Notes: generated by a model not told the origin, from the sequence alone. A DNA stretch of 64,000 bases from Paenibacillus oleatilyticus (GCF_018998565.1 NZ_JAHNZO010000021.1:1-64000); one strand, 5' to 3'. Positions 50,128 to 61,116 are shown, counted from the first letter of the stretch. Program-made: numbers and translations.

Positions 50128-51687
50128 ATGAGCTTGTTGACGGTGGAAGAATTAAGCCACAGCTTTGGTGGCAGGGTATTGTTTAAAAATGTTTCGTTTC
50201 GCCTGCTTCCGGGAGAGCATGTTGGATTAGTAGGTGCCAATGGCGTCGGCAAATCGACGCTGATGAATATTTTGACGGGCAATTTATTGAAGGATTCGGG
50301 GAAGGTCGAATGGACCCCCAAAGTAAATTATGGCTATTTGGACCAACATACGAAGCTGACACCAGGGAAAACGGTCCGCGAAGTGCTTAAGGACGCTTTT
50401 CTGCCTTTATTCGAACTGGAACAGGAACTCAATGGGATCACCGAACAGATGGCCGACGCCGATCCGGACCAATTGGAGCTGCTGCTTGAGCAAATGGGCG
50501 AGATTCAGGACCGGTTGGAAAATAGCGGTTTTTATCTGCTTGACGTGAAGGTCGAGGAGATGGCGAACGGATTGGGGCTTGATGCGATCGGATTGGACCG
50601 CGACGTGGCTCAGCTTAGCGGGGGACAGCGGACGAAGGTACTGCTGGCCAAGCTGCTGTTGGAACAGCCGACGGTGCTTCTGCTCGACGAGCCGACCAAC
50701 TATTTGGACGTCGAGCATATCGACTGGCTGACGGATTACTTGCAAAACTATCCGTACGCCTTCATGCTGATATCCCATGATACCGAGTTTATGAACAAGG
50801 TTGTAAACGTCATTTATCATCTGGAGTTTGCCAAGCTGACGCGTTACACCGCTAACTACGAAAAATTTCTGCAGATGGCAGATATCAATAAACAACAGCA
50901 TATCGATGCTTATGAGAAGCAGCAGGAGTTTATCAAGAAGCAGGAAGATTTCATTCAGCGCAATAAAGCACGTTATTCAACGTCAGGCCGGGCAAAAAGC
51001 CGCCAAAAGCAGCTTGACCGAATCGAGCGGATCGACCGCCCCGAGGAGGCGGTAAAACCGACCTTCGTGTTCAAGGAATCCCGGGCAAGCGGACGCATTG
51101 TATTCGAGGGTAAAGACCTGGAAATCGGCTATTCCCATGCGCTGTTACCTAAAATGAATGTCACGATTGAACGCGGCGATAAAATCGCTGTCGTGGGATG
51201 TAACGGGGTCGGGAAGTCGACGCTGTTGAAGACGATTTTGGGCAAGATCCAGCCGTTTGGCGGATCGACGTTTTTGGGCGACTTTCTGTACCCTTCTTAC
51301 TTCGAGCAGGAAGTGAAAGCGCCGAATTTGACGCCGATCGACGATGTGTGGAATGAATTCTCACATATGAATCAGCATGAAGTTCGGGCTGCGCTAGCCC
51401 GGTGCGGGCTTAAAAACGAGCACATCACCCGGCCGCTGAGCAGCTTGAGCGGGGGCGAGCAGGCGAAGGTTCGGCTGTGCAAGCTGTTGATGCACGAGAG
51501 CAACTGGATTGCGTTTGACGAGCCGACGAACCACTTGGATGTAGCGGCCAAGGACGAACTGAAGCGCGCGCTGAAGGAATATAAAGGGACGATCGTACTT
51601 GTATGCCACGAGCCCGATTTTTACGAGGATTGGGTAACGAAGGTATGGAATGTTGAGGAATGGTCCGCGGCCAAAGCAGGCAGGTAA
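50128..51687 (+). CDS. ABC-F ATPase, YfmM-like
   Basis: 519 residues, two ABC domains without membrane parts. Domain 1: [29 protein letters not shown]; domain 2: [29 protein letters not shown]. The linker (IDAYEKQQEFIKKQEDFI and following basic helices) is the P-site interaction motif of ABC-F proteins. Length and domain sequence fit B. subtilis YfmM. ABC-F proteins act at the ribosome E site to resolve stalls or remove antibiotics. The ribosome site (AGGAGA) is 12 bases from the ATG at 50128. Confidence 0.93.
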   Translation: MSLLTVEELSHSFGGRVLFKNVSFRLLPGEHVGLVGANGVGKSTLMNILTGNLLKDSGKVEWTPKVNYGYLDQHTKLTPGKTVREVLKDAFLPLFELEQELNGITEQMADADPDQLELLLEQMGEIQDRLENSGFYLLDVKVEEMANGLGLDAIGLDRDVAQLSGGQRTKVLLAKLLLEQPTVLLLDEPTNYLDVEHIDWLTDYLQNYPYAFMLISHDTEFMNKVVNVIYHLEFAKLTRYTANYEKFLQMADINKQQHIDAYEKQQEFIKKQEDFIQRNKARYSTSGRAKSRQKQLDRIERIDRPEEAVKPTFVFKESRASGRIVFEGKDLEIGYSHALLPKMNVTIERGDKIAVVGCNGVGKSTLLKTILGKIQPFGGSTFLGDFLYPSYFEQEVKAPNLTPIDDVWNEFSHMNQHEVRAALARCGLKNEHITRPLSSLSGGEQAKVRLCKLLMHESNWIAFDEPTNHLDVAAKDELKRALKEYKGTIVLVCHEPDFYEDWVTKVWNVEEWSAAKAGR

Positions 51688-51735
51688 GGACAAAACCTCC
51701 GACGAATTCGATTTTGAAAAAGGGGACTGGAATCG

Positions 51736-52026
51736 ATGCTTACTCATATCGTATTGTTCAAATTAAAAGACCGCAGCCCGGAAGCGGTCAAGCGCACGTA
51801 TGACGTTCTGGTGAACATGGAAGGGAAAATCCCAGTGCTTCGCCATCTGGAAGTCGGTATGGACGTGCTTCACTTGGAGCGTTCCTACGATATCGCGCTT
51901 ATTACGAAATTCGATTCCCTCGAAGATTTGAAAATGTACGATACACACCCGGTGCATGAAGAAGTGAAGGCGCATATGAAGCAGGTGCTTGACGGAACCA
52001 GCATTTGCGTCGATTTCCAAAGCTGA
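51736..52026 (+). CDS. Dabb (stress-responsive A/B barrel) family protein
   Basis: 96 residues with the Dabb pattern: MLTHIVLFKLKDRSPE, a central HLEVGMDVL and LKMYDTHPVHEEV. These form dimeric ferredoxin-like barrels; the function is unknown and no catalytic residues are evident. AAAGGGG lies about 9-11 bases upstream of the ATG at 51736. Confidence 0.9.
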   Translation: MLTHIVLFKLKDRSPEAVKRTYDVLVNMEGKIPVLRHLEVGMDVLHLERSYDIALITKFDSLEDLKMYDTHPVHEEVKAHMKQVLDGTSICVDFQS

Positions 52027-52050
52027 TTCCGGACTAGCTTCTGCAAGGTA

Positions 52051-52482
52051 TTACCATATCATCGGCTTCATGATCATGAGCCACAGCATGACGAACAGGA
52101 CGAACAAATATAAATAAAGCGACCGGCTAAGCTTGCGGAGAAGCGCCTGACGGTCGTGTTCCGGTTCGCGCAGCTTGCGGATCGTTGGAGAGAACGCACG
52201 GGCCATGAACAACAGCGACGCGAACAGGACGACGAAGGTGCCGAAAATCCACGGGGTCGTCCATGGCCAGCTGCCAAGCCACATCAGAAGCAGCCCGGAA
52301 GCGACGAGCACGTGTCCGGCATGCTTGGATAAACGAACGACGAAGCGGAAGGAATCGAGGTAGGAGTGCAGCAGATCGCCATCGGCGGTTTTTAACCTGC
52401 GAAGCATCGGTATCAGCACGAAGAACGGTCCGATCGATACCATGGCACTGACGGCATGAATGAATACAAGCCAGGAATACAT
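52051..52482 (-). CDS. DUF2269-like four-helix membrane protein
   Basis: 143 residues from the ATG complementary to 52480-52482 (GGAGG 9 bases upstream). Four membrane helices: WLVFIHAVSAMVSIGPFFVL, then HAGHVLVASGLLLMWLG, GTFVVLFASLLFM and LYLYLFVLFVMLWLMIM. His residues in the first two helices recall the DUF2269 family. Function unknown. It lies downstream of the ASCH gene behind a long hairpin. Confidence 0.7.
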   Translation of the reverse strand: MYSWLVFIHAVSAMVSIGPFFVLIPMLRRLKTADGDLLHSYLDSFRFVVRLSKHAGHVLVASGLLLMWLGSWPWTTPWIFGTFVVLFASLLFMARAFSPTIRKLREPEHDRQALLRKLSRSLYLYLFVLFVMLWLMIMKPMIW

Positions 52483-52527
52483 GGTCAACAACCTCCACAA
52501 CGGTAGCTGAAAATCGTAAAGAAAAAG

Positions 52528-52609
52528 AAACAGTGTAGCAAAGGCACCTGCAGCAAGCGGACCCGGCTTGGCCGGGGAGCCCGCGGCAAGTACCGAGGCT
52601 ACACTGTTT
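52528..52609 (-). terminator. Long inverted repeat / terminator between the ASCH and DUF2269-like genes
   Basis: AAACAGTGTAGC (52528-52539) pairs with GCTACACTGTTT (52598-52609) over 12 bp. The 58 bases between them also fold back (CCGGC/GCCGG at the tip). On the minus strand a T-rich tract (TTTCTTTTTCTTT) follows, so it ends the ASCH transcript; on the plus strand TTTT follows. Confidence 0.7.
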
Positions 52610-52616
52610 TGCCGTA

Positions 52617-52946
52617 TTACACGGCGCGGAATTCGTGGACCCACACTTTCATGTGCGGAAGCCACGGCATGCCCGCATGCATGGACAAAATATAATTTTT
52701 GTAGGCCTCGACCGACTCGTATCCTTCCGTCTTTGCATGCTCGTCGGTCAGCTCTCCGAGAGATTGCTGATAAACGTTCGTCACTTCAAAACGGTGGCCG
52801 TTCAACTCCATGATTTCGCCCGGATCGGCATAACGTCCGTTGCGGCGGGTGGCCGTTTTTTCTCCGCGGAGCACTTTATCGATATCTTCTTGAACGGTGA
52901 CCAGACGGTCGATACTACAGGTTTTTGGCGGCAATGGTTGAGACAT
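52617..52946 (-). CDS. ASCH domain protein
   Basis: 109 residues from the ATG complementary to 52944-52946 (AAGGAGG 11 bases upstream). The ASCH/PUA-like fold is suggested by VLRGEKTATRRNGRYADPGE, a conserved RFEVTNVYQQSLGELTDE and the C-terminal HMKVWVHEFRAV. ASCH domains bind RNA or modified nucleosides. It is divergent from the M42 peptidase gene. Confidence 0.85.
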   Translation of the reverse strand: MSQPLPPKTCSIDRLVTVQEDIDKVLRGEKTATRRNGRYADPGEIMELNGHRFEVTNVYQQSLGELTDEHAKTEGYESVEAYKNYILSMHAGMPWLPHMKVWVHEFRAV

Positions 52947-53032
52947 ATTGATATGTACCTCCTTGGTTATTAGATCCATTCCGTAGCTTACCTTAAAATG
53001 GTTTGAGAAGCAAACGAACGGAGGCAGATTGT

Positions 53033-54094
53033 ATGAAGTGGGATATCAACGAAACGTATATGATGCAGGTGCTGGACATGCTGCTCTCGACGCCGAGTCC
53101 GAGCGGTTTTTGCAGCAATATCATGGGCAAGCTGGCCGCCGAAGTGGAGAAGCTGGGGTACCCGATCAGCTTCACGCCTAAGGGCTGCGGAATTATAACA
53201 GTCGAAGGCCGGCAAAAGGACCGGGTAATCGGCTTGTTCGGTCATGTCGATACGCTCGGAGCGATGGTACGTTCGATTAAGAGCAACGGCACGCTGCGGT
53301 TCACGCTGATCGGCGGCTATATGATGGGTTCCGTCGAAAACGAATACTGCCGCGTGCATACCCGTGACGGACGAACCTACGACGGTACGATCCTGTCGAC
53401 CAAGCCCTCGGTACATGTCTTTCCGGATGCGCGAGATTTGAAGCGGGAAGAAGCGGTTATGGAGGTGCGTCTGGACGAACCGGTCAAGTCGGCGGACGAT
53501 GTCAAAGCGCTCGGTATTGGTACGGGGGATATCATTTCCTTCGACCCACGCGCCGAGTTCAAAACAAATGGCTTTATCAAATCCCGTCACCTGGACGATA
53601 AAGCGGGTGTTGCCGCCCTGTTCGGGCTGCTTGAACTGCTTAAGCGCGAGGCTATCGTACCGTCCTGCACGCTTAAGATTATGATTAGCGTATATGAAGA
53701 GGTCGGCCACGGCTCGGCTTGGATACCGGGAGACATCAGCGAGGTGCTCGCGGTCGATATGGGCGCAATGGGGGAAGATCTGAATTGTACGGAGTTCGAC
53801 GTCTCGATCTGCGCCAAAGATTCGTCCGGGCCTTACGATTACGCAATGACGTCGAAGCTGATCGAGCTGGCGAAGCGCGACGGATTGAGCTACGCGGTCG
53901 ATATTTACCCGCAGTACATGTCGGATGCTTCCGCTGCGCTTCGCGGAGGAAGTAACATTCGCGCCGCTTTGATCGGCCCGGGCGTTCACGCTTCCCACGC
54001 GATGGAGCGGACGCATAAGGACGCCGTGCGGCATACGGCTTCGCTGCTTGCCGCTTACGTGACGGAGCCCGCCGAACCTTACGGCAATCAATAA
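53033..54094 (+). CDS. M42 family metallo-aminopeptidase
   Basis: 353 residues from ATG 53033 (GGAGG 8 bases upstream). It has two metal ions and a dodecamer-type fold: FGHVDTLGAMV supplies the first His-x-Asp, SRHLDDKAGVAAL the bridging Asp, YEEVGHGSA the catalytic Glu pair, VDMGAMG an Asp, and HASHAMERTH the last His. It trims N-terminal residues of peptides in the cytoplasm. A small insertion is PA-like (about 70-165). Confidence 0.92.
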   Translation: MKWDINETYMMQVLDMLLSTPSPSGFCSNIMGKLAAEVEKLGYPISFTPKGCGIITVEGRQKDRVIGLFGHVDTLGAMVRSIKSNGTLRFTLIGGYMMGSVENEYCRVHTRDGRTYDGTILSTKPSVHVFPDARDLKREEAVMEVRLDEPVKSADDVKALGIGTGDIISFDPRAEFKTNGFIKSRHLDDKAGVAALFGLLELLKREAIVPSCTLKIMISVYEEVGHGSAWIPGDISEVLAVDMGAMGEDLNCTEFDVSICAKDSSGPYDYAMTSKLIELAKRDGLSYAVDIYPQYMSDASAALRGGSNIRAALIGPGVHASHAMERTHKDAVRHTASLLAAYVTEPAEPYGNQ

Positions 54095-54126
54095 ACGCAA
54101 GCAACGGCGAGGAGGCTTGAATCCGC

Positions 54127-56043
54127 TTGAACATCATGACGGTAGAAGATTTATATAAAAGCTACGGCGAGAAAGTTTTATTTGACGGCATTCACTTTCA
54201 GATCAACGAAAAAGAACGGATCGGGCTCGTCGGCGTAAACGGCACGGGCAAATCGACCCTGCTGAAAATCATGGCTGGACTCGAATCGACGGAGCGGGGA
54301 AAGCTCATCCATGCGAACCACTTCCATGTCGAGTATTTGCCGCAAAATCCGTCGTTCGATTCTGACTCGACCGTGCTTGAGCAGGTGTTTTACGGCGATA
54401 CGCCGATGATGCAGGCGTTGCGGGAATACGAATGGGCGCTTGCCGAGCTGCAGCTTGCCCCAAAGGATGAAAAACGGCAGGCGAAGCTGTTCGCCGCGCA
54501 GCAGCGCATGGATGCGACAGGCGCATGGGACGCCTCGACGACGGCTAAGACTGTGCTGACCCGGCTCGGCATCCGTGATTTCGGCCAAAAAGTCGGTACG
54601 CTTTCCGGCGGGCAGCGCAAGCGCGTGGCGATGGCGCGAGCGCTGATTCAACCGGCGGATCTGCTCATCTTGGACGAGCCGACCAACCATATTGACCATG
54701 AAACGGTGCAGTGGCTGGAAGAATTTCTTGCGAAGTGGCGAGGCGCGCTGCTGCTCGTGACGCATGACCGGTATTTTCTCGACCGGGTGACGAACCGGAT
54801 CTTCGAGCTGGACCGCGGCAAGCTGTACAGCTACGAAGGCAATTATGCGGCATTTCTGGAGAAAAAAGCCGAGCGGCTGGAGCGCGAGGCAGCCGAGGAA
54901 GACAAGCGGCAAAACCTGCTGCGCAGAGAGCTGGCTTGGCTTCGGCGAGGCGCCAAAGCCCGGACGACAAAACAGAAGGCGCGCGTGGAGCGTGTCATCG
55001 AGCTGCGCGACCGTAAGGTGGACGGACCCGCCGCACAGATGGACATTTCGCTCGGTGCAAGCCGGCTCGGCAAAAAAATCATGGAGCTGGAAGACGTCAG
55101 CAAGTCGTTCGAACAGCGTAAAATCGTCGACAATTTCAGCTATATCGTTTTGCCTGAAGATCGCATCGGCATTATCGGACCGAACGGGACCGGTAAATCG
55201 ACGTTTTTGAACATGCTGGCCGGCCGACTGGAGCCGGATGCGGGTTCGATCGTAACCGGACCGACGGTGAAGCTGGCTTACTATACGCAGGAAAGCGTCG
55301 AGATGGACGAGAAGCAGCGGGCGATTGATTATATTAAGGAAGCGGCCGAGGTGGTGCGAACCTCAAGCGGCGAATCGGTTACGGCGGCGCAAATGTTCGA
55401 ACGCTTCCTGTTTACGCCTGCCCAGCAATGGACGCCGATCGGCAAGCTGTCCGGAGGCGAGCGGCGTCGGCTGTATCTGCTGCGCACACTGATGGGCGAG
55501 CCGAATGTGCTTTTGCTGGACGAGCCGACGAACGATCTGGATATCCAGACGTTGACGATCTTGGAAGAGTACCTGGAAGATTTTCCGGGCGTAGTCATCA
55601 CCGTATCCCATGACCGTTATTTCCTGGACCGGACGGCGGATCATCTGTTCGTGTTCGAAGGGGAGGGCCGCATCCGAAGGTTTTTCGGCAACTATACGGA
55701 ATATTTGGAAGCGTCCCGAAGCGAAAAGCAGGCGGCAGCGGAGGAACGGCGCGAAACCAAAGCGGCTGTCGAAACGGCTCAGACGCAGCAGCGCGAATCG
55801 AACCGTCCCCGCAAGCTCTCCTACAAGGAGCAGAAGGAATGGGACGAAATCGAGGATAAAATTGCCGGGCTCGAGGATCGTTTGGCGCAGGTTAAGCAGG
55901 ACATCGAGAACGCAGGCAGCGATTATACGAAAGCGCAAGAGCTGTTCCAGGAAGAGCAGGAGCTGACACAGCGGCTGGAGGAAGCGATGGAGCGCTGGAC
56001 CGAGCTGTCCGAGCTGGTCGAAAGTATCGCACAGAACAAGTAA
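54127..56043 (+). CDS. ABC-F ATPase, YfmR/Uup-like
   Basis: 638 residues from TTG 54127 (GAGGAGG 11 bases upstream). Domain 1: [29 protein letters not shown]; domain 2: [29 protein letters not shown]. The C-terminal 90 residues (from RKLSYKEQKEWDEIEDKI) form the coiled-coil DNA/RNA-binding tail typical of Uup/YfmR. In Bacillus YfmR helps ribosomes through difficult sequences such as polyproline. It is 32 bp after the M42 gene. Confidence 0.93.
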   Translation: MNIMTVEDLYKSYGEKVLFDGIHFQINEKERIGLVGVNGTGKSTLLKIMAGLESTERGKLIHANHFHVEYLPQNPSFDSDSTVLEQVFYGDTPMMQALREYEWALAELQLAPKDEKRQAKLFAAQQRMDATGAWDASTTAKTVLTRLGIRDFGQKVGTLSGGQRKRVAMARALIQPADLLILDEPTNHIDHETVQWLEEFLAKWRGALLLVTHDRYFLDRVTNRIFELDRGKLYSYEGNYAAFLEKKAERLEREAAEEDKRQNLLRRELAWLRRGAKARTTKQKARVERVIELRDRKVDGPAAQMDISLGASRLGKKIMELEDVSKSFEQRKIVDNFSYIVLPEDRIGIIGPNGTGKSTFLNMLAGRLEPDAGSIVTGPTVKLAYYTQESVEMDEKQRAIDYIKEAAEVVRTSSGESVTAAQMFERFLFTPAQQWTPIGKLSGGERRRLYLLRTLMGEPNVLLLDEPTNDLDIQTLTILEEYLEDFPGVVITVSHDRYFLDRTADHLFVFEGEGRIRRFFGNYTEYLEASRSEKQAAAEERRETKAAVETAQTQQRESNRPRKLSYKEQKEWDEIEDKIAGLEDRLAQVKQDIENAGSDYTKAQELFQEEQELTQRLEEAMERWTELSELVESIAQNK

Positions 56044-56120
56044 CGAAGCGTTTCATCGGTGCGGCTGGCCAACTTGGGCGGCACAAAAAATAACATCCAG
56101 TGGGAAGACGCGCCAATTTA

Positions 56121-56129
56121 TGCTATAAT
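56121..56129 (+). promoter_or_regulatory. Extended -10 upstream of the YkpA-like gene
   Basis: TGC-TATAAT (56121-56129), about 65 bases before the start; the -35 region is poor. Confidence 0.55.
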
Positions 56130-56160
56130 ATACGTTTGGAAGCGGCTTTACACGGGCTGA

Positions 56161-57810
<1,650 letters not shown>

Positions 57811-57856
57811 TTTCCATCCCGAGCTTGTCCGAAACAACGGTTCCGTATAATTAAAA

Positions 57857-57901
57857 AAGGATGAGCCGCAGGCCTGAAAAGGCTGTGCTCATCCTTCTTT
57901 T
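57857..57901. terminator. Bidirectional terminator after the YkpA-like gene
   Basis: AAGGATGAGC (57857-57866) pairs with GCTCATCCTT (57887-57896), with an inner GCCT/AGGC helix. CTTTTC follows on the plus strand and TTTTTTAATT on the minus strand, serving both convergent genes. Confidence 0.9.
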
Positions 57902-57915
57902 CCAATCGCGGCCGG

Positions 57916-58140
57916 TCAGCTTCCGCCGGTACGCCGGCGTTGGTTGTTCGGCTTTTTGTTGTTTTGGCTTTTCATCACGGATGCGTTTCCGGCACGCAGT
58001 TGGCCGTTGCCTTTAGCGTCATGCTGGGCTTGCTTCTTTTGTGCGAGCTTGTTTTTAATCGCATCCGCCAAGCTGACTTTTTTAGGCTCGCCTGCGGTTT
58101 GTGGTTGCTCATTCGAATTTTGGTTCGTTGTGTCCGACAT
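57916..58140 (-). CDS. Small disordered basic protein of unknown function (74 residues)
   Basis: ATG complementary to 58138-58140, with CAGGTG 7 bases upstream. The only ordered part is a helix, VSLADAIKNKLAQKKQAQ (about 22-39). The rest is Gln/Asn-rich and ends in a basic tail, NQRRRTGGS. It resembles nothing with a known function. The basic tail could bind nucleic acid, which is only a guess. Confidence 0.7.
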   Translation of the reverse strand: MSDTTNQNSNEQPQTAGEPKKVSLADAIKNKLAQKKQAQHDAKGNGQLRAGNASVMKSQNNKKPNNQRRRTGGS

Positions 58141-58235
58141 TGTTTAACACCTGCCCTATACCCTGGATAGTACTATTCTACCGGATAGGTCCCTCTGGAA
58201 GCAATAAGCAAATCGGTAGGGGAGGGATTGAAACT

Positions 58236-58616
58236 ATGACGCTCGAGGAATGGTCGGAAAAAGATCTGCTTGCATGGACGCTTGCTCTGACCGAAGCCGT
58301 AGAACCGGAATTCCCCGAAAACGCGGCTGGAGGCCACTTGGCTCATGCGGAGCCCCGGTACGTATTCTTCTACACTCCGCTGTGCGGCACGTGCAAGGTA
58401 GGCGAGAGGATGCTGGAGGTCGTCACGGCGTTGAATCCGCGGACTCCCATGGGCCGCTGCAACATTAATTTCTCGCCGGTTCTGGCGCGGAGTTGGCAAA
58501 TCGAAAGCGTACCGTGTCTGGTGCGGTGGCACCGAGGAACAGTCGCAGATAAGAAATACCGGTTTGACGACGTACAGGAGCTGCACCGCTGGATAAATGT
58601 TCCTGTGAATGGCTGA
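58236..58616 (+). CDS. Thioredoxin-like protein with CGTC motif
   Basis: 126 residues from ATG 58236 (GGGAGGG upstream). The thioredoxin fold is marked by VFFYTPLCGTCKVGERML and the cis-Pro in IESVPCLVRW. The CxxC is CGTC instead of CGPC. It overlaps the next gene by 8 bp, so the two are probably coupled. Cytoplasmic thiol exchange is likely. Confidence 0.88.
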   Translation: MTLEEWSEKDLLAWTLALTEAVEPEFPENAAGGHLAHAEPRYVFFYTPLCGTCKVGERMLEVVTALNPRTPMGRCNINFSPVLARSWQIESVPCLVRWHRGTVADKKYRFDDVQELHRWINVPVNG

Positions 58617-59046
58617 TGAGGCCTTTCTGACTTATAACAAGGAAGGGAGTCGTATCTATACGATGCTGGAATCTATGTTAACTCCCGGAACGATGGTCCG
58701 GGCTTCCTACAAAACAGGCGAATACATCGGCGAGGTGGTCGAGCTGTCGCCTACCGGTAAAGTGGCCGTTAAGATTGCCGCAGTTGTGAAACACCCGACG
58801 CAAGGAGATTTGCACAATCCGATGGACCCGGATGTGGCGTTCTTCCATCAACGGCGCGCGCTGGCCTATCAGGAGATTGCGCTTATGCCGCCGAACACGG
58901 TCCGGCCGTACCAAGGGACGGTGCCGGATTACCGCGAATCGCTGCGGCAGGCCTTGGTGCAGGAGCGCGAGCAGCTGCAGCGGACGGTTCGCTGGGCCGA
59001 GCGATGTCTCGAAGAATTGGACCGGCTCGAGGGAGAGTACGCTTAA
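58609..59046 (+). CDS. KapB-like protein (kinase-associated protein B family)
   Basis: 145 residues from ATG 58609; an ATG at 58663 is the alternative, with GGAAGGGAG 13 bases upstream. The family core is clear: ASYKTGEYIGEVVE, then VKHPTQGDLHNP, FFHQRRALAYQEIALMP and YRESLRQAL, as in B. subtilis KapB, which promotes sporulation kinase activity. No signal peptide or lipobox is present, although the family is named a lipoprotein. It is followed by a histidine kinase gene. Confidence 0.82.
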   Translation: MADEAFLTYNKEGSRIYTMLESMLTPGTMVRASYKTGEYIGEVVELSPTGKVAVKIAAVVKHPTQGDLHNPMDPDVAFFHQRRALAYQEIALMPPNTVRPYQGTVPDYRESLRQALVQEREQLQRTVRWAERCLEELDRLEGEYA

Positions 59047-59067
59047 GACGGAAGGGATCGGGTTGTC

Positions 59068-60456
59068 ATGCTGTTTGTTTTTATCGGCCTATGGACGATC
59101 GGGCTGCTCCTGATCGTCACCGATCCGAAGCGGGCGACGACACAATGGATCAGCAGCATCGCCTTTACCGGCGGCTGCGGGGGATTGTCGGCGGTAATTG
59201 CGGACGATCTCGTGCCTTATTTGTTTGACCGCGGCCTGTTGACGATGCCTGTGGCGGTACTGCTTGCCAAAGCCGAGCTCGCCAGTTCATTGATGTGCTA
59301 CTTCGGCTTGCCTTATACGTTTTTGATGTTCGCCATTGTTTATTACCCGGATTATCCGGTGTGGCCGTGGAAACGATGGATTCCGTGGGCGCTGGTGGTT
59401 CTTCCTGCCTTCTCCTTTGTGCTCGAACCGAAACCTGGCGATCCGATCCCTTTTTACTTTGTCACCCCTTGGGCGGCGCCGTACATTGTGGCAGGCGCCG
59501 TTTTATTGATCATGGCGCTGCTGAAGGAGAAAAATTCGTTTCTCCGCCGCAGTCGGATGCTGACGACGCTTGCGGCTGCGCCGACGCTGGTGTTCGCTTT
59601 GTTTACGCTTTATTTGCTGCCCACCTTCTTCGGTTTGTACGAATGGTGGCGCTATAACATATGGGTAATCGCACTCACCCTGGCCATCATTGTCGGATCG
59701 AGCTTCCGCTACGGATTTATGGGTCTACAAATCTCGATACGTAACCAGAAGCTTGATTATACGCTGCGCGCGATTACGTCCGGGACGTCGATTTTGAACC
59801 ACGCGATCAAGAACGATGTCGGCAAAATCCGGCTGTTCGGCGACAAAATCAAATCCGAGGCGGCAGCCGGACGAACGGACCCGGATCAAGTGGTACAGGA
59901 TATGGAAGTCATTTTGTCCGCTTCGCAGCATATTTACGATATGATCTACCGGATTCAAGGACAAACGCAGGAGATCAAGCTTCAACTGGAGGAGCTGGAC
60001 CCGCGTGAGCTGATGAGGGACTGTATCCGCACGTTGTCTCCGGAGCTGCATAAGGTCGAGGTTCGCGAGCAGTATTTGACGGAGGAGCGGATTGCCGCGG
60101 ACCGGGCGCAGTTGGCCGAAGTGTGGACCAACGTGCTGACGAATGCTATTGAAGCGATGCCGGACGGAGGCGTCCTGACCATACGCTTGACGGAAACGAA
60201 GCGCAAAGTCGTTGTGGAAATGAAGGACACGGGCCCCGGGATGGACAAGTCGCAGCTCAAGCGCGTCTTCGATCCGTTCTACACGACCAAAAGCGGTAAA
60301 AAAATGAACTTCGGCTTGGGACTTTCTTATTGTTATACTATAGTTCAGAAGCACAAAGGCACCATGAACATTCACAGCAAGCCGGGCCAAGGAACGAGCG
60401 TCTTCATGCAGTTTCCGAAGCAAAAGCGGCTTCCGGCGGGAAGGGAGTTAATTTGA
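59068..60456 (+). CDS. Membrane sensor histidine kinase
   Basis: 462 residues. Seven or so membrane helices occupy the N-terminal 225 residues. A HisKA-type segment follows with the phospho-acceptor in ILNHAIKNDVGKI (about 249-261), then a GHKL ATPase domain: N box VWTNVLTNAIEAMPDG, G1 DTGPGMD, F box FDPFYTTK and G2 GLGLSYCYTIV. The RR gene follows directly, forming a two-component pair. The signal is unknown. Confidence 0.92.
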   Translation: MLFVFIGLWTIGLLLIVTDPKRATTQWISSIAFTGGCGGLSAVIADDLVPYLFDRGLLTMPVAVLLAKAELASSLMCYFGLPYTFLMFAIVYYPDYPVWPWKRWIPWALVVLPAFSFVLEPKPGDPIPFYFVTPWAAPYIVAGAVLLIMALLKEKNSFLRRSRMLTTLAAAPTLVFALFTLYLLPTFFGLYEWWRYNIWVIALTLAIIVGSSFRYGFMGLQISIRNQKLDYTLRAITSGTSILNHAIKNDVGKIRLFGDKIKSEAAAGRTDPDQVVQDMEVILSASQHIYDMIYRIQGQTQEIKLQLEELDPRELMRDCIRTLSPELHKVEVREQYLTEERIAADRAQLAEVWTNVLTNAIEAMPDGGVLTIRLTETKRKVVVEMKDTGPGMDKSQLKRVFDPFYTTKSGKKMNFGLGLSYCYTIVQKHKGTMNIHSKPGQGTSVFMQFPKQKRLPAGRELI

Positions 60457-61116
60457 ATGGAGCATCCTGCGATTCGCGTCGTCATTGTCGAGGACGATCC
60501 GGACTGGCTGCGCGGCCTGCACAGCTACTTGCAGAAGGAGCCGGATATCGAAGTGGTGGGTCAGGCTTCGTCCGGTGAAGCGGCTGTCGAGCTGCTGGAA
60601 AAGACGGAAGCGGATGTCGTTCTGATGGACGTCATGATGTCCGACAGCCCGGAGGGACTGTGGGCCGCAGCGGAAATCGTCAAGTGCAGCGGGGCACGCG
60701 TCGTCATGCTTTCTTCGATGGAGGAGAAGGAAATCATTTTCGAAGCGTTCAAGGCCGGCGCCGTCGATTATATGGTGAAGTCCAACTTCACGGAAATTCC
60801 GCAGACGATCCGCAGTGCGTACGCCAACCGAAGCTCCATCCATCCGAGCGTCGCCGCACAGATGCGGGAAGAATTCCGCCGCCTGAAGCAGCTTGAGCAC
60901 GAGGTGCGGGTGAGAGAGCTCAAAAATTTGCTGACGCCGACCGAAATTCAAGTGCTCGATTTGATCGAAAAAGGTCATACCCAAACGCAAATCGCCGATA
61001 AATTCGTTGTCTCGATCCGGACGATCAAAGTGCACGTTGGGAACATTTTGAAGAAACTGGGCGGAAAAAGCAGCAAGGAAGCGGCACAAAAAGCAAAAGA
61101 TATGGGCATTTTGTAA
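60457..61116 (+). CDS. NarL/LuxR-family response regulator
   Basis: 219 residues from ATG 60457, abutting the kinase stop (GGGAG 9 bases upstream). The receiver domain has the acidic pair in IVEDDPDW, phospho-Asp in VVLMDVMMSD, Ser in MLSSME and Lys in MVKSNF. The C-terminal LuxR helix-turn-helix is LTPTEIQVLDLIEKGHTQTQ, then TIKVHVGNILKKLG. It should be phosphorylated by the preceding kinase. A terminator follows. Confidence 0.95.
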   Translation: MEHPAIRVVIVEDDPDWLRGLHSYLQKEPDIEVVGQASSGEAAVELLEKTEADVVLMDVMMSDSPEGLWAAAEIVKCSGARVVMLSSMEEKEIIFEAFKAGAVDYMVKSNFTEIPQTIRSAYANRSSIHPSVAAQMREEFRRLKQLEHEVRVRELKNLLTPTEIQVLDLIEKGHTQTQIADKFVVSIRTIKVHVGNILKKLGGKSSKEAAQKAKDMGIL

